A stretch of DNA of 64,000 nt from positions 32,969,001 through 33,033,000 of the forward strand of contig NC_083696.1 in the NCBI RefSeq assembly GCF_033118175.1, in the 5' to 3' direction. Below the pieces are notes generated by a model. The model saw only the letters and a list, made by a program, of their open reading frames with translations, was not told the DNA's origin and ran no database searches. A program made the translations under genes and the position numbers. Shown here piece after piece: positions 37,667-52,417 of the stretch. Positions within the stretch are counted from its first letter, which is position 1; each line of letters starts with the position of its first letter. The DNA comes from Dama dama. Lineage: Eukaryota; Chordata; Mammalia; Artiodactyla; Cervidae.

Positions 37667-37965
37667 GATAGAGTCTTTAGGGTTTTCTATGTAGAGGATC
37701 ATGTCATCTGCAAACAGTGAGAGTTTTACTTCTTCTTTTCCTATCTGGATTCCTTTTACTTCTTTTTCTGCTCTGATTGCTGTGGCCAGAACTTCCAACA
37801 CTATGTTGAATAGTAGTGGTGAGAGTGGGCACCCTTGTCTTGTTCCTGATTTCAGGGGAAATGCCTTCAATTTTTCACCATTGAGGGTGATGCTTGCTGT
37901 GGGTTTGTCATATATAGCTTTTATTATGTTGAGGTATGTTCCTTCTATTCCTGCTTTTTGGAGAG
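37667..37965 (-). pseudogene. L1 ORF2 reverse-transcriptase fragment (inverted part)
   Basis: Minus-strand reading gives 'GIEGTYLNIIKAIYDKP', 'SGTRQGCPLSPLLFNIVLEV', 'LSLFADDMILYIENPKDS': the palm core of L1 reverse transcriptase, catalytic FADD box present. It is inverted relative to the rest of the element and cannot be expressed with it. Confidence 0.93.
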
Positions 37966-37967
37966 TT

Positions 37968-39606
37968 GCAGGATATAAAATTAACACACAGAAATCCCTT
38001 GCATTCCTATATACTAACAATGAAAAAACAAACAGAGAAATTAGGGAAACAATACCATTCACCATTGCAACAAAAAGAATAAAATACTTAGGAGTATATC
38101 TACCTAAAGAAACAAAGGACCTATACATAGAAAACTATAAAACACTGATGAAAGAAATCAAAGAGGACACAAACAGATGGAGAAACATACCGTGTTCATG
38201 GATTGGAAGAATCAATATTGTCAAAATGGCTATTCTACCCAAAGCAGTCTATAGATTCAATGCAATCCCTATCAAGCTACCAACGGTATTTTTCACAGAA
38301 CTAGACCAAAGAATTTCACAATTTGTATGGAAATACAAAAAACCTCGAATAGCCAAAGTAATCTTGAGAAAGAAGAATGGAGCTGGAGGAATCAACCTGC
38401 CTGACTTCAGACTCTACTACAAAGCTACAGTCATCAAGACAGTATGGTACTGGCACAAAGACAGAAATATAGATCAATGGAACAGAATAGAAAGCCCAGA
38501 GATAAATCCATGAACCTATGGACACCTTATCTTTGACAAAGGAGGCAAGGATATACAATGGAAAAAAGACAACCTCTTTAACAAGTGGTGCTGGGAAAAC
38601 TGGTCAACCACTTGTAAAAGAATGAAACTAGAACACTTTCTAACACCATACACAAAAATAAACTCAAAATGGATTAAAGATCTAAATGTAACACCAGAAA
38701 CTATAAAACTCCTAGAGGAGAACATAGGCAAAACACTCTCCGACATAAATCAAAGCAAGATCCTCTATGACCCACCTCCCAGAATATTGGAAATAAAAGC
38801 AAAACTAAACAAATGGGACCTAATGAAACTTAAAAGCTTTTGCACTACAAAGGAAACTATAAGTAAGGTGAAAAGACAGCCCTCAGATTGGGAGAAAAAT
38901 AATAGCAAATGAAGAAACAGACAAAGGATTAATCTCAAAAATATACAAGCAACTCCTGCAGCTCAATTCCAGAAAAATAAATGACCCAATCAAAAAATGG
39001 GCCAAAGAACTAAACAGACATTTCTCCAAAGAAGACATACAGATGGCTAACAAACACATGAAAAGATGCTCAACATCACTCATTATTAGAGAAATGCAAA
39101 TCAAAACCACAATGAGGTACCATTACACGCCAGTCAGGATGGCTGCTATCCAAAAGTCTACAAGCAATAAATGCTGGAGAGGGTGTGGAGAAAAGGGAAC
39201 CCTCTTACACTGTTGGTGGGAATGCAAACTAGTACAGCCGCTATGGAAAACAGTGTGGAGATTTCTTAAAAAACTGGACATAGAACTGCCATATGACCCA
39301 GCAATCCCACTTCTGGGCATACACATTGAGGAAACCAGATCTGAAAGAGACACGTGCACCCCAATGTTCATCGCAGCACTGTTTATAATAGCCAGGACAT
39401 GGAAGCAACCTAGATGCCCATCAGCAGATGAATGGATAAGGAAGCTGTGGTACATATACACCATGGAATATTACTCAGCCATTAAAAAGAATTCATTTGA
39501 ACCAGTCCTAATGAGATGGATGAAGCTGGAGCCCATTATACAGAGTGAAGTAAGCCAGAAAGATAAAGAACATTACAGCATACTGACACACGTATATGGA
39601 ATTTAG
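37968..39606 (+). pseudogene. L1 ORF2 C-terminal part, broken
   Basis: ORF2 from VAGYKINTQKSLAF to the normal C-terminus. Two breaks: an in-frame stop TGA at 38511-38513 (INP*TYGHLIF), and one extra A in GAGAAAAATAATAG near 38894 that shifts the frame (ending the 38622-38912 segment). The last part 39043-39606 includes the zinc-finger-like NKCWRGCGEKGTLLHCWWEC and ends at the usual stop. Confidence 0.92.
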
Positions 39607-39945
39607 AAAGGTGATAACGATAACCCTATATGCAGAACAGAAAAAGAGACACAGAAATACAGAACAGACTTTTGAACTTTGTGGGAGAATGTGAGGGTGG
39701 GATATTTCAAAAGAACAGCATGTATGCTATCTATGGTGAAACAGATCACCAGCCCAGGTGGGATGCACGAGACAAGTGCTCCGGCCTGGTGCACTGGGAA
39801 GACCCAGAGGAATCGGGTGGAGAGGGAGGTGGGAGGGGGGATCGGGATTGGGAATACATGTAAATCCATGGCTGATTCATATCAATGTATGACAAAACCC
39901 ACTGGAAAAAAAAAATAAAAATAATTAAAAAAAAAAATAAGAAAA

Positions 39946-40560
39946 AAATTTCAAAGAGATTAAAAGTCAAGTTAAAAAGCATACATACAAAGTAAAACTA
40001 GTGAAAGGAATATCAAAAAAGTATGTGTACAGTCTCAGAGAGGGGATGATTTCCTCAGCAAAATGCAAAACTTATTTGGAAAATATGGACAGATTTGCTT
40101 CTACAAAAAAATGAAATGTTTGCCAAAAGCTACTATTTTAAAAGTCAAAAGAATAGAAGAAAATGTGAGCAATATATATAGCCAATAAAAGACTAATAGA
40201 GACAATTTAGAAGGTAAATCAACAAATAAACATTTCTTTCTATTCTCCACTTGATAAAGATGCTTAACCTTATTATTAATCAGAACAGTATTTTAAGTGA
40301 ATTAGCAAAAATATAGAAGCTTGATAATATCTGATATGGGTGAAAACATAAACAAAATGATGTCTTCATCTACTATTGGTGGGAGTAAAAATTAATAAAG
40401 CATTTCTGCAAGGTAATCTAATAACATTTAAAATCAACATATAAAATATACAAACCTCTTCTCTCAGCAATCCATTTCCAAATATCTATCTTTATAAGTA
40501 AGATGTTAATTACTTCTCTACAGATTGGGTAAAAATATAAGTCTTTTTAAGGTTTCCAAT
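39946..40560 (+). mobile_element. Old L1 ORF2 3' fragment
   Basis: Diverged L1 ORF2-like sequence: 'gagcaatatatatagccaataaaagactaatag', 'gataaagatgcttaaccttattattaatcag', 'ctactattggtgggagtaaaaatt', 'cagcaatccatttccaaatatctatc'. Much older than the adjoining L1, which landed at its edge. Confidence 0.75.
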
Positions 40561-40629
40561 TCATTTAAAATAATAATGATAATAACAAAGGTACAGTAAA
40601 TATTTGTATTGTTGCTATTTAGTCACTAT

Positions 40630-40835
40630 AGTAATTATTAAATGCCAGTAACATTTCAAAATGCTCCACACACATGAACACAATTTGTCTTACAAAAACT
40701 CCCTGAGATGGGTACAATTATTGTCCTAGTATGGAAATCCTGAGGATGAGAGGATGAGAAATTTTCTCAAAGTCACACACTTGAAATGAGGAGAGTCAGG
40801 ATTCAGACCCAGGTAGCCTGATGCCAGAGTCCTCA
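40630..40835 (-). repeat. MIR
   Basis: 'ctcaaagtcacacacttgaaatgaggagagtcaggattcagacccagg' and 'ctccctgagatgggtacaattattgtcc' fit minus-strand MIR. Confidence 0.8.
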
Positions 40836-42904
40836 GAAATACTAGGAACAGAATGCAGTAGATGCCTAGAAACTGATTCAGAAAGATCTGTAAGTTAAAT
40901 TGGTACTTCTAAAAAGATGTAAAGCAAATTTGTGTTATGATTTCTTTATGCAACCATAAATGACTGTATTAAAGTATCTACATAATGAGTAAGCCATGTA
41001 TTTTATTATTGACATAATATATGCACTGGGAATAGTTAAAGGAGGTTATCATTAGGAGTGGAAATGACAGTGGAAGAGGAAGGTGAGTTCTATATATCTG
41101 TGTATCTCTAATATGCTTGAAATTTTGAAAAACAAGAATGCATTCACATGTTACTGTTATAGTACTTCTAGCTCTATGAATCATAAATGTGCTTGAAATT
41201 TTGAAAAACAAGAATGCATTCACATGTTACTGTTATAATACTTTAATGTAATTTGTCTTAAAAAAAATAGTGTGTGGGGGGAAGGGTCATATGGAAAACA
41301 ATTTGTCCTTACAGATGTTTCTATACAACTGTGTTTCTGGCTTTCAGTCACATTTTTCCCTCTTTTAAAACTTGATCCAAATATCTGTTAAACTCAACCT
41401 CCTAAATTTTCCAGAATTGTTTTCAGCTTATATAAAAGGCGTTAACCTTTAACCTCTTTAGCTTTGGCCCCACTCTGTTTATGAATATTTTTAAAGAACT
41501 GAAATTTTGGTTGCTCTTGAAAGACATTTAGAAGATCATTTATCTAAGAGGAGAAACTTAAACTAGCGGTCTCAAGTCTGGGGTTAAAACCTGGTTCTGT
41601 GTTCTCGGGCAGTATAGTTTTTTTGTCAACTATGAATTGGAACTATCAGAAGGCATCTGGGTGGTTTATGTGTAAGCAGAGGGGCCTGCAGAGAAGATCT
41701 GTAGGCCGTCAAACCTAAATAAGAGAAAAGGTTTCCTATTCTAGTTCCTCCTGTGGGATCTCTTGAGGTCACTTGGATACTTACTCCAGAAGGACAAAGG
41801 ATGCCTCTGTATGGAGGGAGTAATATCGTATGTGGACTTCCATCAGGAAACACAGCTAACAGAAAGCTGATGGCCACCACTGCTCTTCCCCAGTGTGACG
41901 GCTGCCAGCCCCGCTCTGCCCTTCTGGCTCCCTTGCTTTTTTTCCAACCCTGTCCCCATCAATGCCATCGGGCAGGGCTCCCGAAGTGGAGCACTCTGAG
42001 AAGACTTGGCAACCCTCATGCCCCTAGATGCTTCCATTTCCCCTTTATGTGAACTTCTACATTTTCAACAAAGAAAGAGGGCCAGGAAGCAATGTGAGAA
42101 CTAAATACAAGACTGGGTTACAATAAAAATGAGAGAATTCAAAAGCCGGGTTGCCCGTTCCTTTGGCAGTAGAGCTGCTCTGGAAAGGGCCTTGAGCTCT
42201 ACTTCAGTGAAAATTAAAATGAATCATAGGCAGTCTTCAAAGAAAAGGGATCAAATTATGTACTTACCTATGGGGTATTGATATAAACATAGATTTAAAT
42301 AGAGGCGTTATACAGTTCATGCATCCATATTAAGTACACATATGACTAATCCCTATACAGAGGGCCAAACCCTAACAGAGGAGCTTTATTCAGGACTCTG
42401 GAATTATGGTAACTAGATATTCAACCAAAAACCAAAAGAATGGTGTCAAGACACAGAAAGAAGCATAAAGAAATGGACTAGGGTAAATTCTACCCCTCAA
42501 CATTTTTATTGAAACAGGGCTGGTAGTCTATTAGACGTGCCAACAAGAGGTTTAAAGCATATCAAGCGATAATGAAACATAATTTCTAGGCTCACACCAA
42601 GATGGGAGCCACCATCTGGCACTTCTGCCAGCCTCAAAGCTGGACAAAGCCACATATTCTGAGGCCGTACATTCAAGAGGCAGACAGGCAGAAATTGAAG
42701 ATGCTTATGTGCAAAATGGAAAGCCAAAGTGAACCCTCCAAACTTCAACAACAATAATACTTTAAAACTGTATGTGAAAACCTATATAATCCTAAGACAA
42801 AACCTGAACAAAATGACTTCCTGTCTATGACCATTACTTAACTGGAATAATTTTTTTAAGTATAGAAGCTTAGAAAAACTCCAAGATCTTCCTTTAACCA
42901 TTCA
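40836..42904. other. Unique intronic block
   Basis: Unique DNA with a local duplication (41114-41243) and a GC-richer patch at 41620-42040 that has open frames on both strands (84-99 aa) without recognisable domains. No exon supported. Confidence 0.5.
41114..41243. repeat. Direct duplication, 54 bp at 76-bp spacing
   Basis: 41114-41167 and 41190-41243 are the same 54-bp sequence with one mismatch (TATAGTACTT versus TATAATACTT). Separated by 22 bp. Looks like a recent local duplication. Confidence 0.95.
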
Positions 42905-43106
42905 CATACAAGCGAAAGTTGCTAGTTGTGTCTGACTGTTTGAGACCCCATGAACTGTATATACAGTCCATGGAATTCTCCAGGACAGAATACTAGAATG
43001 AGTAGCCTTTCCCTTCTCCAGGGGATCTTCCCAGCCCAGGGATCAAACCCAGGTCTCCAACGTGGCAGGGAGATTCTTTGCCAGCTGACTCACCAGGGAA
43101 GCCCAT
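42905..43106 (-). mobile_element. Bov-tA SINE, internally shortened
   Basis: 'aagcgaaagttgctagttgtgtctgac' to 'gctgactcaccagggaagccc'. The BovA part between CCCCATGAACTG and CAGTCCATGGAATTC lacks about 20 bp of consensus. Same orientation as NTRK2. Confidence 0.92.
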
Positions 43107-44045
43107 TTACATACCAGTTGGCCTCCAAATATTTACTGTTTTCCAATTACTAATGTGGATGGAGTCGAAAATTCTCTGTGGTCTTTCATTCTACCAGTTA
43201 AAATTAATCAACTCTCAACTTTGGCCTCAGCACTGGGTAAGTAATGGTGAACAAGATCATTATGAACTCTGGAGCTCATAGTCTGGCCTCTGTCTTCTAG
43301 ATTACACCATCAGGATTCAGTTACCGTGAACTGACAGAAGAGATTAAAAAAAAAAAAAAAAACCCTACAAAGCTTACAGTCTTGCAGTCACATAGACCTA
43401 CCTGAAAAGAACGCAGCACTGCTGCATTCTAAGATCTAGGTTTAACTCCCCCCTTTGGAATTTAAGGATCACCTTTCCATGGAAAGCAATGCCATTGATG
43501 ATGTTTGGGTTCTAGGGTTGACCTATAAAGCTTGAGTTGCCCTGCATACAGCTGCAGTGTGATTTTAAGAGATTTCTGGTTTGGGTTACCCTGGACCCAT
43601 TGAATCAATAGTATTACACTGTAATTTACAGTCTCAACACTGCTACCATGGACTGAAACAGCGGAGGCTGAAGCATTCAATGCTGGGATGGGTGAAAACC
43701 TAGAAATACCTAAGGATGGGCTGGCTGCCACCCTTCAGTCTCAACCTATCTCCAGGACAAGGGAATATGAATGGGGGTAGAATGTCCCCGAAGGTGCTTA
43801 GGAGGGTAAGAGTTTCATTTGGAACAGCTCATTTGCACATCAGCCATCGGCCTCTCATAAAGAACCAAGGCATTGGTTCTGGCCAAGCCTACATACATTT
43901 CTTACTGCTGTCACTCAGAAACCGCTAGTGATGTGTTTTCTGTTTATTTCAGAGTATAACAGTGTTTTCACATGTTCTCTCCTTTTTAAGGTGCATGTTT
44001 TTTCAACAGTAATTCAAGTTCTAATAGCATTTAAAGTACATTAAC
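43107..44045. other. Unique intronic sequence
   Basis: Unique DNA with a poly-A run near 43347-43362. No gene seen. Confidence 0.5.
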
Positions 44046-44047
44046 TT

Positions 44048-44150
44048 ATTTTTAGTGAAGTATAGTTGATTTACAACTATACTTTCAGGTTTACTGCAAA
44101 CAAATACACACACACACACACACACTTATATATACAATATATACACAAGT
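44048..44150 (-). mobile_element. L1 3'-end fragment with (CA)n
   Basis: 'tttttagtgaagtatagttgatttacaactatactttcagg' is the artiodactyl L1 3' end in reverse, followed by a (CA)9-10 array at about 44107-44125 and AT-rich sequence. Same orientation as NTRK2. Confidence 0.7.
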
Positions 44151-44151
44151 A

Positions 44152-44382
44152 TGTTTGCATGCATGTTCAGTCACTTCAGTCTAGTCCAACACTTTGCAAC
44201 CCTATGGACTGTAGCCCTCCAGGCTCCTCTGTTCATGAGATTTTTTTTTTTTTTTTTTTTCTTTTTAGGCAAGAATACTGGAGTGGGTTGCCATGCCCTT
44301 CTCCACAGATCCTCCCCACCCAGAGATCAAATCCGCATCTCCTATGTCTCCTGCATCCCACTGAGCCTCCTCGAAAGTCCAT
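44152..44382 (-). mobile_element. Bov-tA SINE with internal T20 expansion
   Basis: 'gcatgcatgttcagtcacttcag' to 'cccactgagcctcctcgaaagtcc'. In the middle of the BovA body, where the consensus reads CATGGGATTCTCCAGG, there is GAGA-T20-C-T5-AGG (44241-44266). The homopolymer is not part of any known SINE consensus. Same orientation as NTRK2, where it reads as poly-A. Confidence 0.92.
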
Positions 44383-46928
<2,546 letters not shown>

Positions 46929-47008
46929 CTAGAGAAAAGAAAAGAGGGCAGTCATGACCTTGCTAATTAGTTCCTTGTACCCTGAAGCTGCTGCTGCTGC
47001 TGGAGACA

Positions 47009-47150
47009 GTTAATATTTATTGAATAATTACTACTTGATTTTCTGAGAACTTTATGGATATCAATTCACTTATTCTTCAACAAACCTAGGAAGTATATAG
47101 GTCCTATTATTATCCCTATTCTACAAGTGAGAAACTGTAAGTTAAGGCTA
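47009..47150 (-). repeat. MIR
   Basis: 'ttaatatttattgaataattactac', 'ctattattatccctattctacaagtgagaaactg' match minus-strand MIR. Lies about 80 bp upstream of the transmembrane exon acceptor on the gene strand. Confidence 0.8.
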
Positions 47151-47814
47151 ATAGAAATATTCATCCAATTGATATTATATAGATAAACTTATTACTAACA
47201 CATCATATATTATATAATATATAAATAATAGGTATTTTATCTATCTACCTATGTACCTACATACCTATCTAGAAAGAGAAGAGTGAATATAAAACATGAA
47301 TGACAAAGTCCTAATAAATTTTGAAGCTGCTGAAAGATACAGGAGAGTTCATTTCTCTATTCTCTCTGCCACTGTACATGTTTGAGAGTTGTCCATAATA
47401 AAGATAGTTTTTTTTAAGTTGGCTATTGTTGCTCTTAGGAAGTCAGGATGCCTGGAGCAGTGAGCAGGTCTAGAAGGGAGCAGGAAAGAACTGGAGAGTG
47501 AGCTCAGCCTGTGAAGGCTCATGGGGTTGTAGACTTGACATGTGACCTTTTTGTATGTATGAGAAAGATCAATACAGGTTTTTTTTTTTTTTAATTTAAA
47601 AGTGTGATTGCAAGTTGTGAATCACACAAGAGAGACAGTAAATGCAGATCTTTGTGAATCTTGTCACAGCTCTGAGCTGGAAATCACAAAGGCACAAGTG
47701 CATAATACTAAGTACACACTAATAATTTAGAAACAAAGATGGACATAGAGCTATCTTCCATTTTTGTTATTCACCCCAAAGTCCCACTTCCAAAATATGT
47801 CTGTTTTTATAAAC
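47151..47814. other. AT-rich unique intron
   Basis: Contains a degenerate TATC/TACC-type array at 47237-47272 and an AT-only patch before it, and a T13 run near 47579. No gene seen. Confidence 0.5.
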
Positions 47815-48030
47815 CAGGAGTTGGCAAACTTTTCCTGTAAAGCCTCATATTGTAAATACTTTATGTTTTGAGGGCCTAGAGACTCTGCTGCAACTAGTCA
47901 ATTCCACTGCTGCAGTGTGAAAATAGACACAGTCAATATGCAAGCAAATGGGCTGGTCTGTGTCCCAATAAAACTTTATTGACAACAGATGGATAGCTGT
48001 ATCTGGGTATAGTTTAGCTGGAACTTAATT
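47815..48030 (+). mobile_element. hAT-type MER DNA transposon remnant
   Basis: 'ggagttggcaaacttttcctgtaaag', 'ctctgctgcaactagtcaattc', 'ccaataaaactttattgac', same family as 13222-13440. Confidence 0.78.
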
Positions 48031-48075
48031 AGCACTCTGTGGAAAGAAGTGCTTGATGGTTAAGGTGATTTTAAA

Positions 48076-48277
48076 GTGAAATGAAGTGAAAGTTGCTCAG
48101 TTGTGTTCAACTCTTTGCAACCCAATGGACTATATGGCCCATGGAATTCTCCAGGCAAGTATACTGGAGTGGATAGCCGTTCCCTTCTCTAGAGGATCTT
48201 CCCAACCCAGGGATCAAACCCACATCTCCTGCATTGCAGGCAGATTCTTTCCCAGCTGAGCCATCAGGGAAGCCCAG
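48076..48277 (-). mobile_element. Bov-tA SINE, internally shortened
   Basis: 'gtgaaatgaagtgaaagttgctcag' to 'cagctgagccatcagggaagccc'. Lacks about 20 bp between AATGGACTATATGG and CCCATGGAATTC, overlapping the deletion seen in the 42.9-kb copy. Same orientation as NTRK2. Confidence 0.92.
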
Positions 48278-48609
48278 GGATGCTGCTAAACATAGTGAAG
48301 TGCCAGGGACAGTCCTCCACAAGAAAAATTATCCATTGATAACAATGTTAATAGCACTAAGGGCAGTGTAGTCTTACTTGGTGCCAAAATAAATGCTAAA
48401 TTTTCAAAAAGTGGCTGATGTGTCTGCCTCATCTTGGAATGAGGATGAGGCTGACAGAACTCCCAGTCAATACCTGTAATGAAACAAGAAATAAGCTTTT
48501 ATTGTTTTAAGCCACTGAAATTTTGGGATTTTTGTTACTGCAGCACAGTTTATCCTGATTAATATACCTATATAATATACTATATATGGTATTCATATAC
48601 CATAGTGAA

Positions 48610-48840
48610 AAGCAGTGTCAAGTGGAGATTGAGAAGATAGATTCTCCAAGTTCAGAATTTAGATTTACCACTTATTAGTTGCATGGTTTACAAATCACTT
48701 AACCTCTCAGCATCTCATAATCCTCATACATAAACTAGGGGATATAATAACTCTACCTTGCAGGTTGTTGTAAGTTGTCAGTCAGTTAATACAGGTAATG
48801 GGCTTCACACAGTGCCTAGTTTAATAAGTAATTAATTATG
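48610..48840 (+). repeat. MIR
   Basis: 'gatttaccacttattagttgcatggtttacaaatcacttaacctctc' and 'acagtgcctag' are MIR in the plus orientation. Confidence 0.82.
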
Positions 48841-49042
48841 TTTGCCACAATGATGATAATAATAAAACTGAGACTTAGAAAAACATAAGAAAGTAGCCCA
48901 AGATCATACCTCTGCAGCTTGGGACTGAAATAAAAGTCTAGCAAATATAAAACCTGTGATTTATGTGTGATTTATCCACTACATTGCATTTTCAAAGTGT
49001 GTGGCTGAGAGTGAAAGCAGGATAATAAAAAACACATGACTA

Positions 49043-49260
49043 TAGCTTCCCAGGTGGTGCTAGTGGTAAAGAATCAGGCTGCCAATGCAGGAAACAGAAG
49101 AGACGCATGTTCAATCCCTGAGTCAGGAAGATCCCCTGGAGAAGGAAACGGCAACTCATTCCAGTATTTTTGCCTGAAAACATTCCATGAACAGAGGAGC
49201 CTAGCAGACTACAGTCCAAGGGGTCACGAAGAGTAGGACATGACTGAGCACATACACACT
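49043..49260 (+). mobile_element. Bov-tA SINE
   Basis: 'agcttcccaggtggtgctagtggtaaagaatc' through 'gatcccctggagaaggaaacggcaac' to 'gacatgactgagcac'. Antisense to NTRK2. Confidence 0.93.
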
Positions 49261-51110
49261 CAAATCCCCCCAGTAGAACCTTCAGATGGGGTTAGATGGA
49301 GACAGCATTAAATAAGCCGCAAAACACAGAAAAGAGCACACGCCAAACACTTGTCCAGGGTGGAACAAAGGTGTGATGTTTCTCTTTCTCCGCTGCTTCA
49401 GTTGTGAGTGGCTCTCCCAGGCAACACTTCTACAGATGTTTGAGCACACACTTAATTCTGTCTCTGTGACCTATATACAAATAGAATTGTAGTGATTCCT
49501 AAAAGGCAAGTTAGGAATCAACTTGTTCTAACCAAGATCATTTCCCTCCAACTCATCTGATGGTTTTGTGTATTTCTTTTTCAATCTTTATTTCTAACTA
49601 ACATTTTCATGGGAAAGAGATCATCAGCTGTAAGTTTCTCTACCCTATTATTAAATTTCAAAATTATACAGATAAGCAAGTTCAAGCACTATCTTATAGG
49701 AAGGAATCTGAGATGAAGAGAAATTTGGAGGACCTGCCCCGAGTTCCAGGATCTCTCTGCAGAGCCACAGTACAGTTTTCCCCACTTTGGAAAGTACCTG
49801 ATTGGCATTCAGGAGACCTTTGTCCTTATGTTCCCAGGATACCTCATCTTTACCAGATGTGACAGCTCACGTATGTTTCACTTTTCTAAGACTCTGTTTC
49901 ATCATTTGTACGTGGGGATAATATACCTACCCTGCATTCTTTATTTCATTATGGAATGTTTATGTTAACTTAGAAAATGGAAGGTGATTGACTCCAGAAA
50001 AGTAGTTAATGATCTTCTAGCAAATATTTAAACTTATTGAAGCAGTTCTAAATGTAAAGAATGCTTTAATAAACAAAGACTCCTATGACAATGAGAAGAA
50101 TCATTTCCTCAAAGACAAATTATTTGATAAATACAGAGTTTCATGTACTGTGTATATTTGTGTTGGGGTGGAAGTGTCTTCACATGGGAGAAAAGGAGTA
50201 AGTTTGTTGGCTAGTTGGTTGGTGGATTTTATCTAAGGCTGCTGCTGTTGCTGCTAAGTCTCAGTATACAATAATGAGCTGTTTTGCTCTGAAAATTCAG
50301 CAGCATTCATGAGGAGCATTTGTTGCTTGCAAGTGTCTTCCAAAGGCTTTGAAAATACCACTGAATTTTGTATCAGCTCCCTGACTCTGAAACTTTTCTT
50401 CTAATCTAATGATTTCTGGTGATCAGGAGCTATTGATGTAGTAAATGTTTGATCCACACATAATTTTGAAATTTTATTTAAATTCTACAAAACACTGACC
50501 TGCACTCTCATGCAAATTCCTAGGGGCTATAGGTGGAGTCAAAATATACAGACTTTCAACAAAGATTATTTTCACTGATCTTGCTCTCCAATACCCTACT
50601 ATAGACAGTTCAAGCATTGAGATATACCAATTAGGGGTTTAAATTTAGCATTTTGATTCAAAACAGAAAACTGAAGTTAGCATACAATTTTTAGTAATTG
50701 AGATACATACACATCAGTGGGTTTAATGCATGCTCCTTGGATTCCTTACATACTCAAACAACATTCTCAAACCAAGAAACATTAAGTGGTTTGGTATGAG
50801 AGTAAAAACTTAAATGACTGCACAAGGAAGGAATTAGAAAACATCCTGCAGTTGATTTAATACAGCAGTTTTTCTTGCGTTTCAATGCATATAGTCATCT
50901 GTGGAAACGTGTGTGTGTCTCAAAATACTGGATGTGCATGTTATAAGTTGCAGTTAAGTTGCATCTCTTTTTGAGCCTCCTGGTCCCACTGCCATGGTCC
51001 TGGTTTAAATATTCAATATATCTCTTTATTATTGAACCAAACACCTAAATCATCACCCCACTTTCAATCCTTCTCTTCTGAAACCCATTCCATAGTGTTC
51101 ATAATCAGTC
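49261..51110. other. Mostly unique intron
   Basis: Unique DNA with a MIR-like echo at about 49840-49970 ('gactctgtttcatcatttgtacg') and a truncated BovA head (GCTGCTGCTGTTGCTGCTAAGTC) at 50239-50261. No exon recognised. Confidence 0.5.
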
Positions 51111-51114
51111 TAAT

Positions 51115-51605
51115 CACCTCTAGGTGTCAGGTACTATTCCAAGGACTAGGAATACAGCTGGGAAAAACACTGACCAGGTCACCTATACTAAGAATCTTAC
51201 TAAAGAATCAAGGAAAGGAAAAAGATATTAAACATGTAAACAAATAAATACTCAAGATAATTATCACAATAATAACTGCTCAGAAGAAAATGAAATAGGG
51301 TAATGGATGCTGCTAGCCACTCTAAATAAAGCTGTGTGGTGACCATTGGGAAGCGCACACCTCCTAGAGAAAAAAGCAAATGTGAAAACTATGAGACAAA
51401 AGTAAGCCTGGAGCATGCAAGAGAGCATTTTAAAAAGATAACTGGTACACAGTGAGGAGAGTGTGCAGATGAAGTCAGAGAGACAGACAAGGGCAAGATA
51501 TGTAGGGCCCTATTAACCATCATGAGGAGTTGGGTTTATAAAACAAAAGTTTCATTACAATACATTGAGAAGACTCAGAATGACAATAAAAGAGTGACCC
51601 TATTT
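51115..51605 (+). repeat. Ancient mammalian repeat, second copy
   Basis: 'aggtgtcaggtactattccaaggactaggaatacagctggg' and 'gatatgtagggccctattaaccatcatgagg' follow the same old repeat as at 23.56-24.19 kb, here uninterrupted. Family name not assigned. Confidence 0.5.
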
Positions 51606-52417
51606 GTGCTTTAAAAATGTCACTCAAGGGAGAGGGCTCAAGACGGCAGTGTAAGAAGACCTTAGACTCATCTCCTACCATGGATGCAGCAAGTCTGCAA
51701 CTAAATATGAAATAATTCCCTCAGAAAAGGATCTGAAAACTAGATGAATAGAGCCTCCACTTGTTCCATGACAAGTATAGTCATGGGAATGGTGTGTAAA
51801 AAAGATAAAGCTTTGGAATGTATTCAAACTTAAGTTATTACCAACTTCAAACAAGATAGTGCTTACATACAGTGTTATATGTGAACCTCCCAGTAATCAC
51901 AAGGAAAAAACTTATAGTAAAAAGAGGAAAAAAAAAAGAGAATCTAAACATAACATTAAAGAAAATCACCAAACACAAGATAAGAGAGAAAGAGAATAAG
52001 AAAAGAACAGAAAAGAACTACAAAAATAGCCACAAAACAACTAACAAAATGATGACAATATATACTGGTCAATAATTTCTTTAAACATAAATGGGCTAAA
52101 TTCACCAATCAAAAGACATGGAGTGACTAAATGGGTTAAAAAGCATGATCTGTTTGTATGTTGCCTACAAGATACTCACTTCAGAAGAAAGAACACACAC
52201 AGGCTGCAAATGAAGAGATGGAAAAAGAAGTTCCATGAAAATGGAATAAAAAGAAAGCTAGAATAGCTATATTCATAACAGACAAAGCAAACTTTAAAAC
52301 ACTGTAATAAAAGACAAAGGGCATTAAATAATGATAAAGGGGTCAATCCAGCAAGAAGATAAAACATTTACAAATGTATATGCACCCAATACAGAAGCAC
52401 CAAGATTCACAGAGTAA

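Larger units (their letters stand above)
37667..39932 (+). mobile_element. Young ruminant L1 with 5' inversion (twin priming)
   Basis: A 5'-truncated L1 made of two parts. 37667-about 37965 is ORF2 in reverse complement (minus reads GTRQGCPLSPLLFNIVLEVL and the catalytic FADDMILY). From about 37968 the element is in plus orientation starting 'gttgcaggatataaaatt' (VAGYKINTQKSLAF) and runs through the ORF2 C-terminus and 3' UTR to a poly-A. A few tens of bases between the two ORF2 parts are missing, as expected for twin priming. Candidate 13-bp target duplication AAAAATAAGAAAA at 37654-37666 and 39933-39945, preceded by TT on the left, fits an L1 endonuclease site. Antisense to NTRK2. Confidence 0.95.

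Noticed and set aside
37701..38513. 270-residue plus-strand open frame
   Set aside because: A chimera: the first part is the wrong strand of the inverted L1 segment, the second is real L1 ORF2. The junction comes from twin priming, not from a fused gene.
39043..39606. 187-residue frame with Cys/His motif as a zinc-finger gene
   Set aside because: It is the normal C-terminal end of L1 ORF2 in a broken element.
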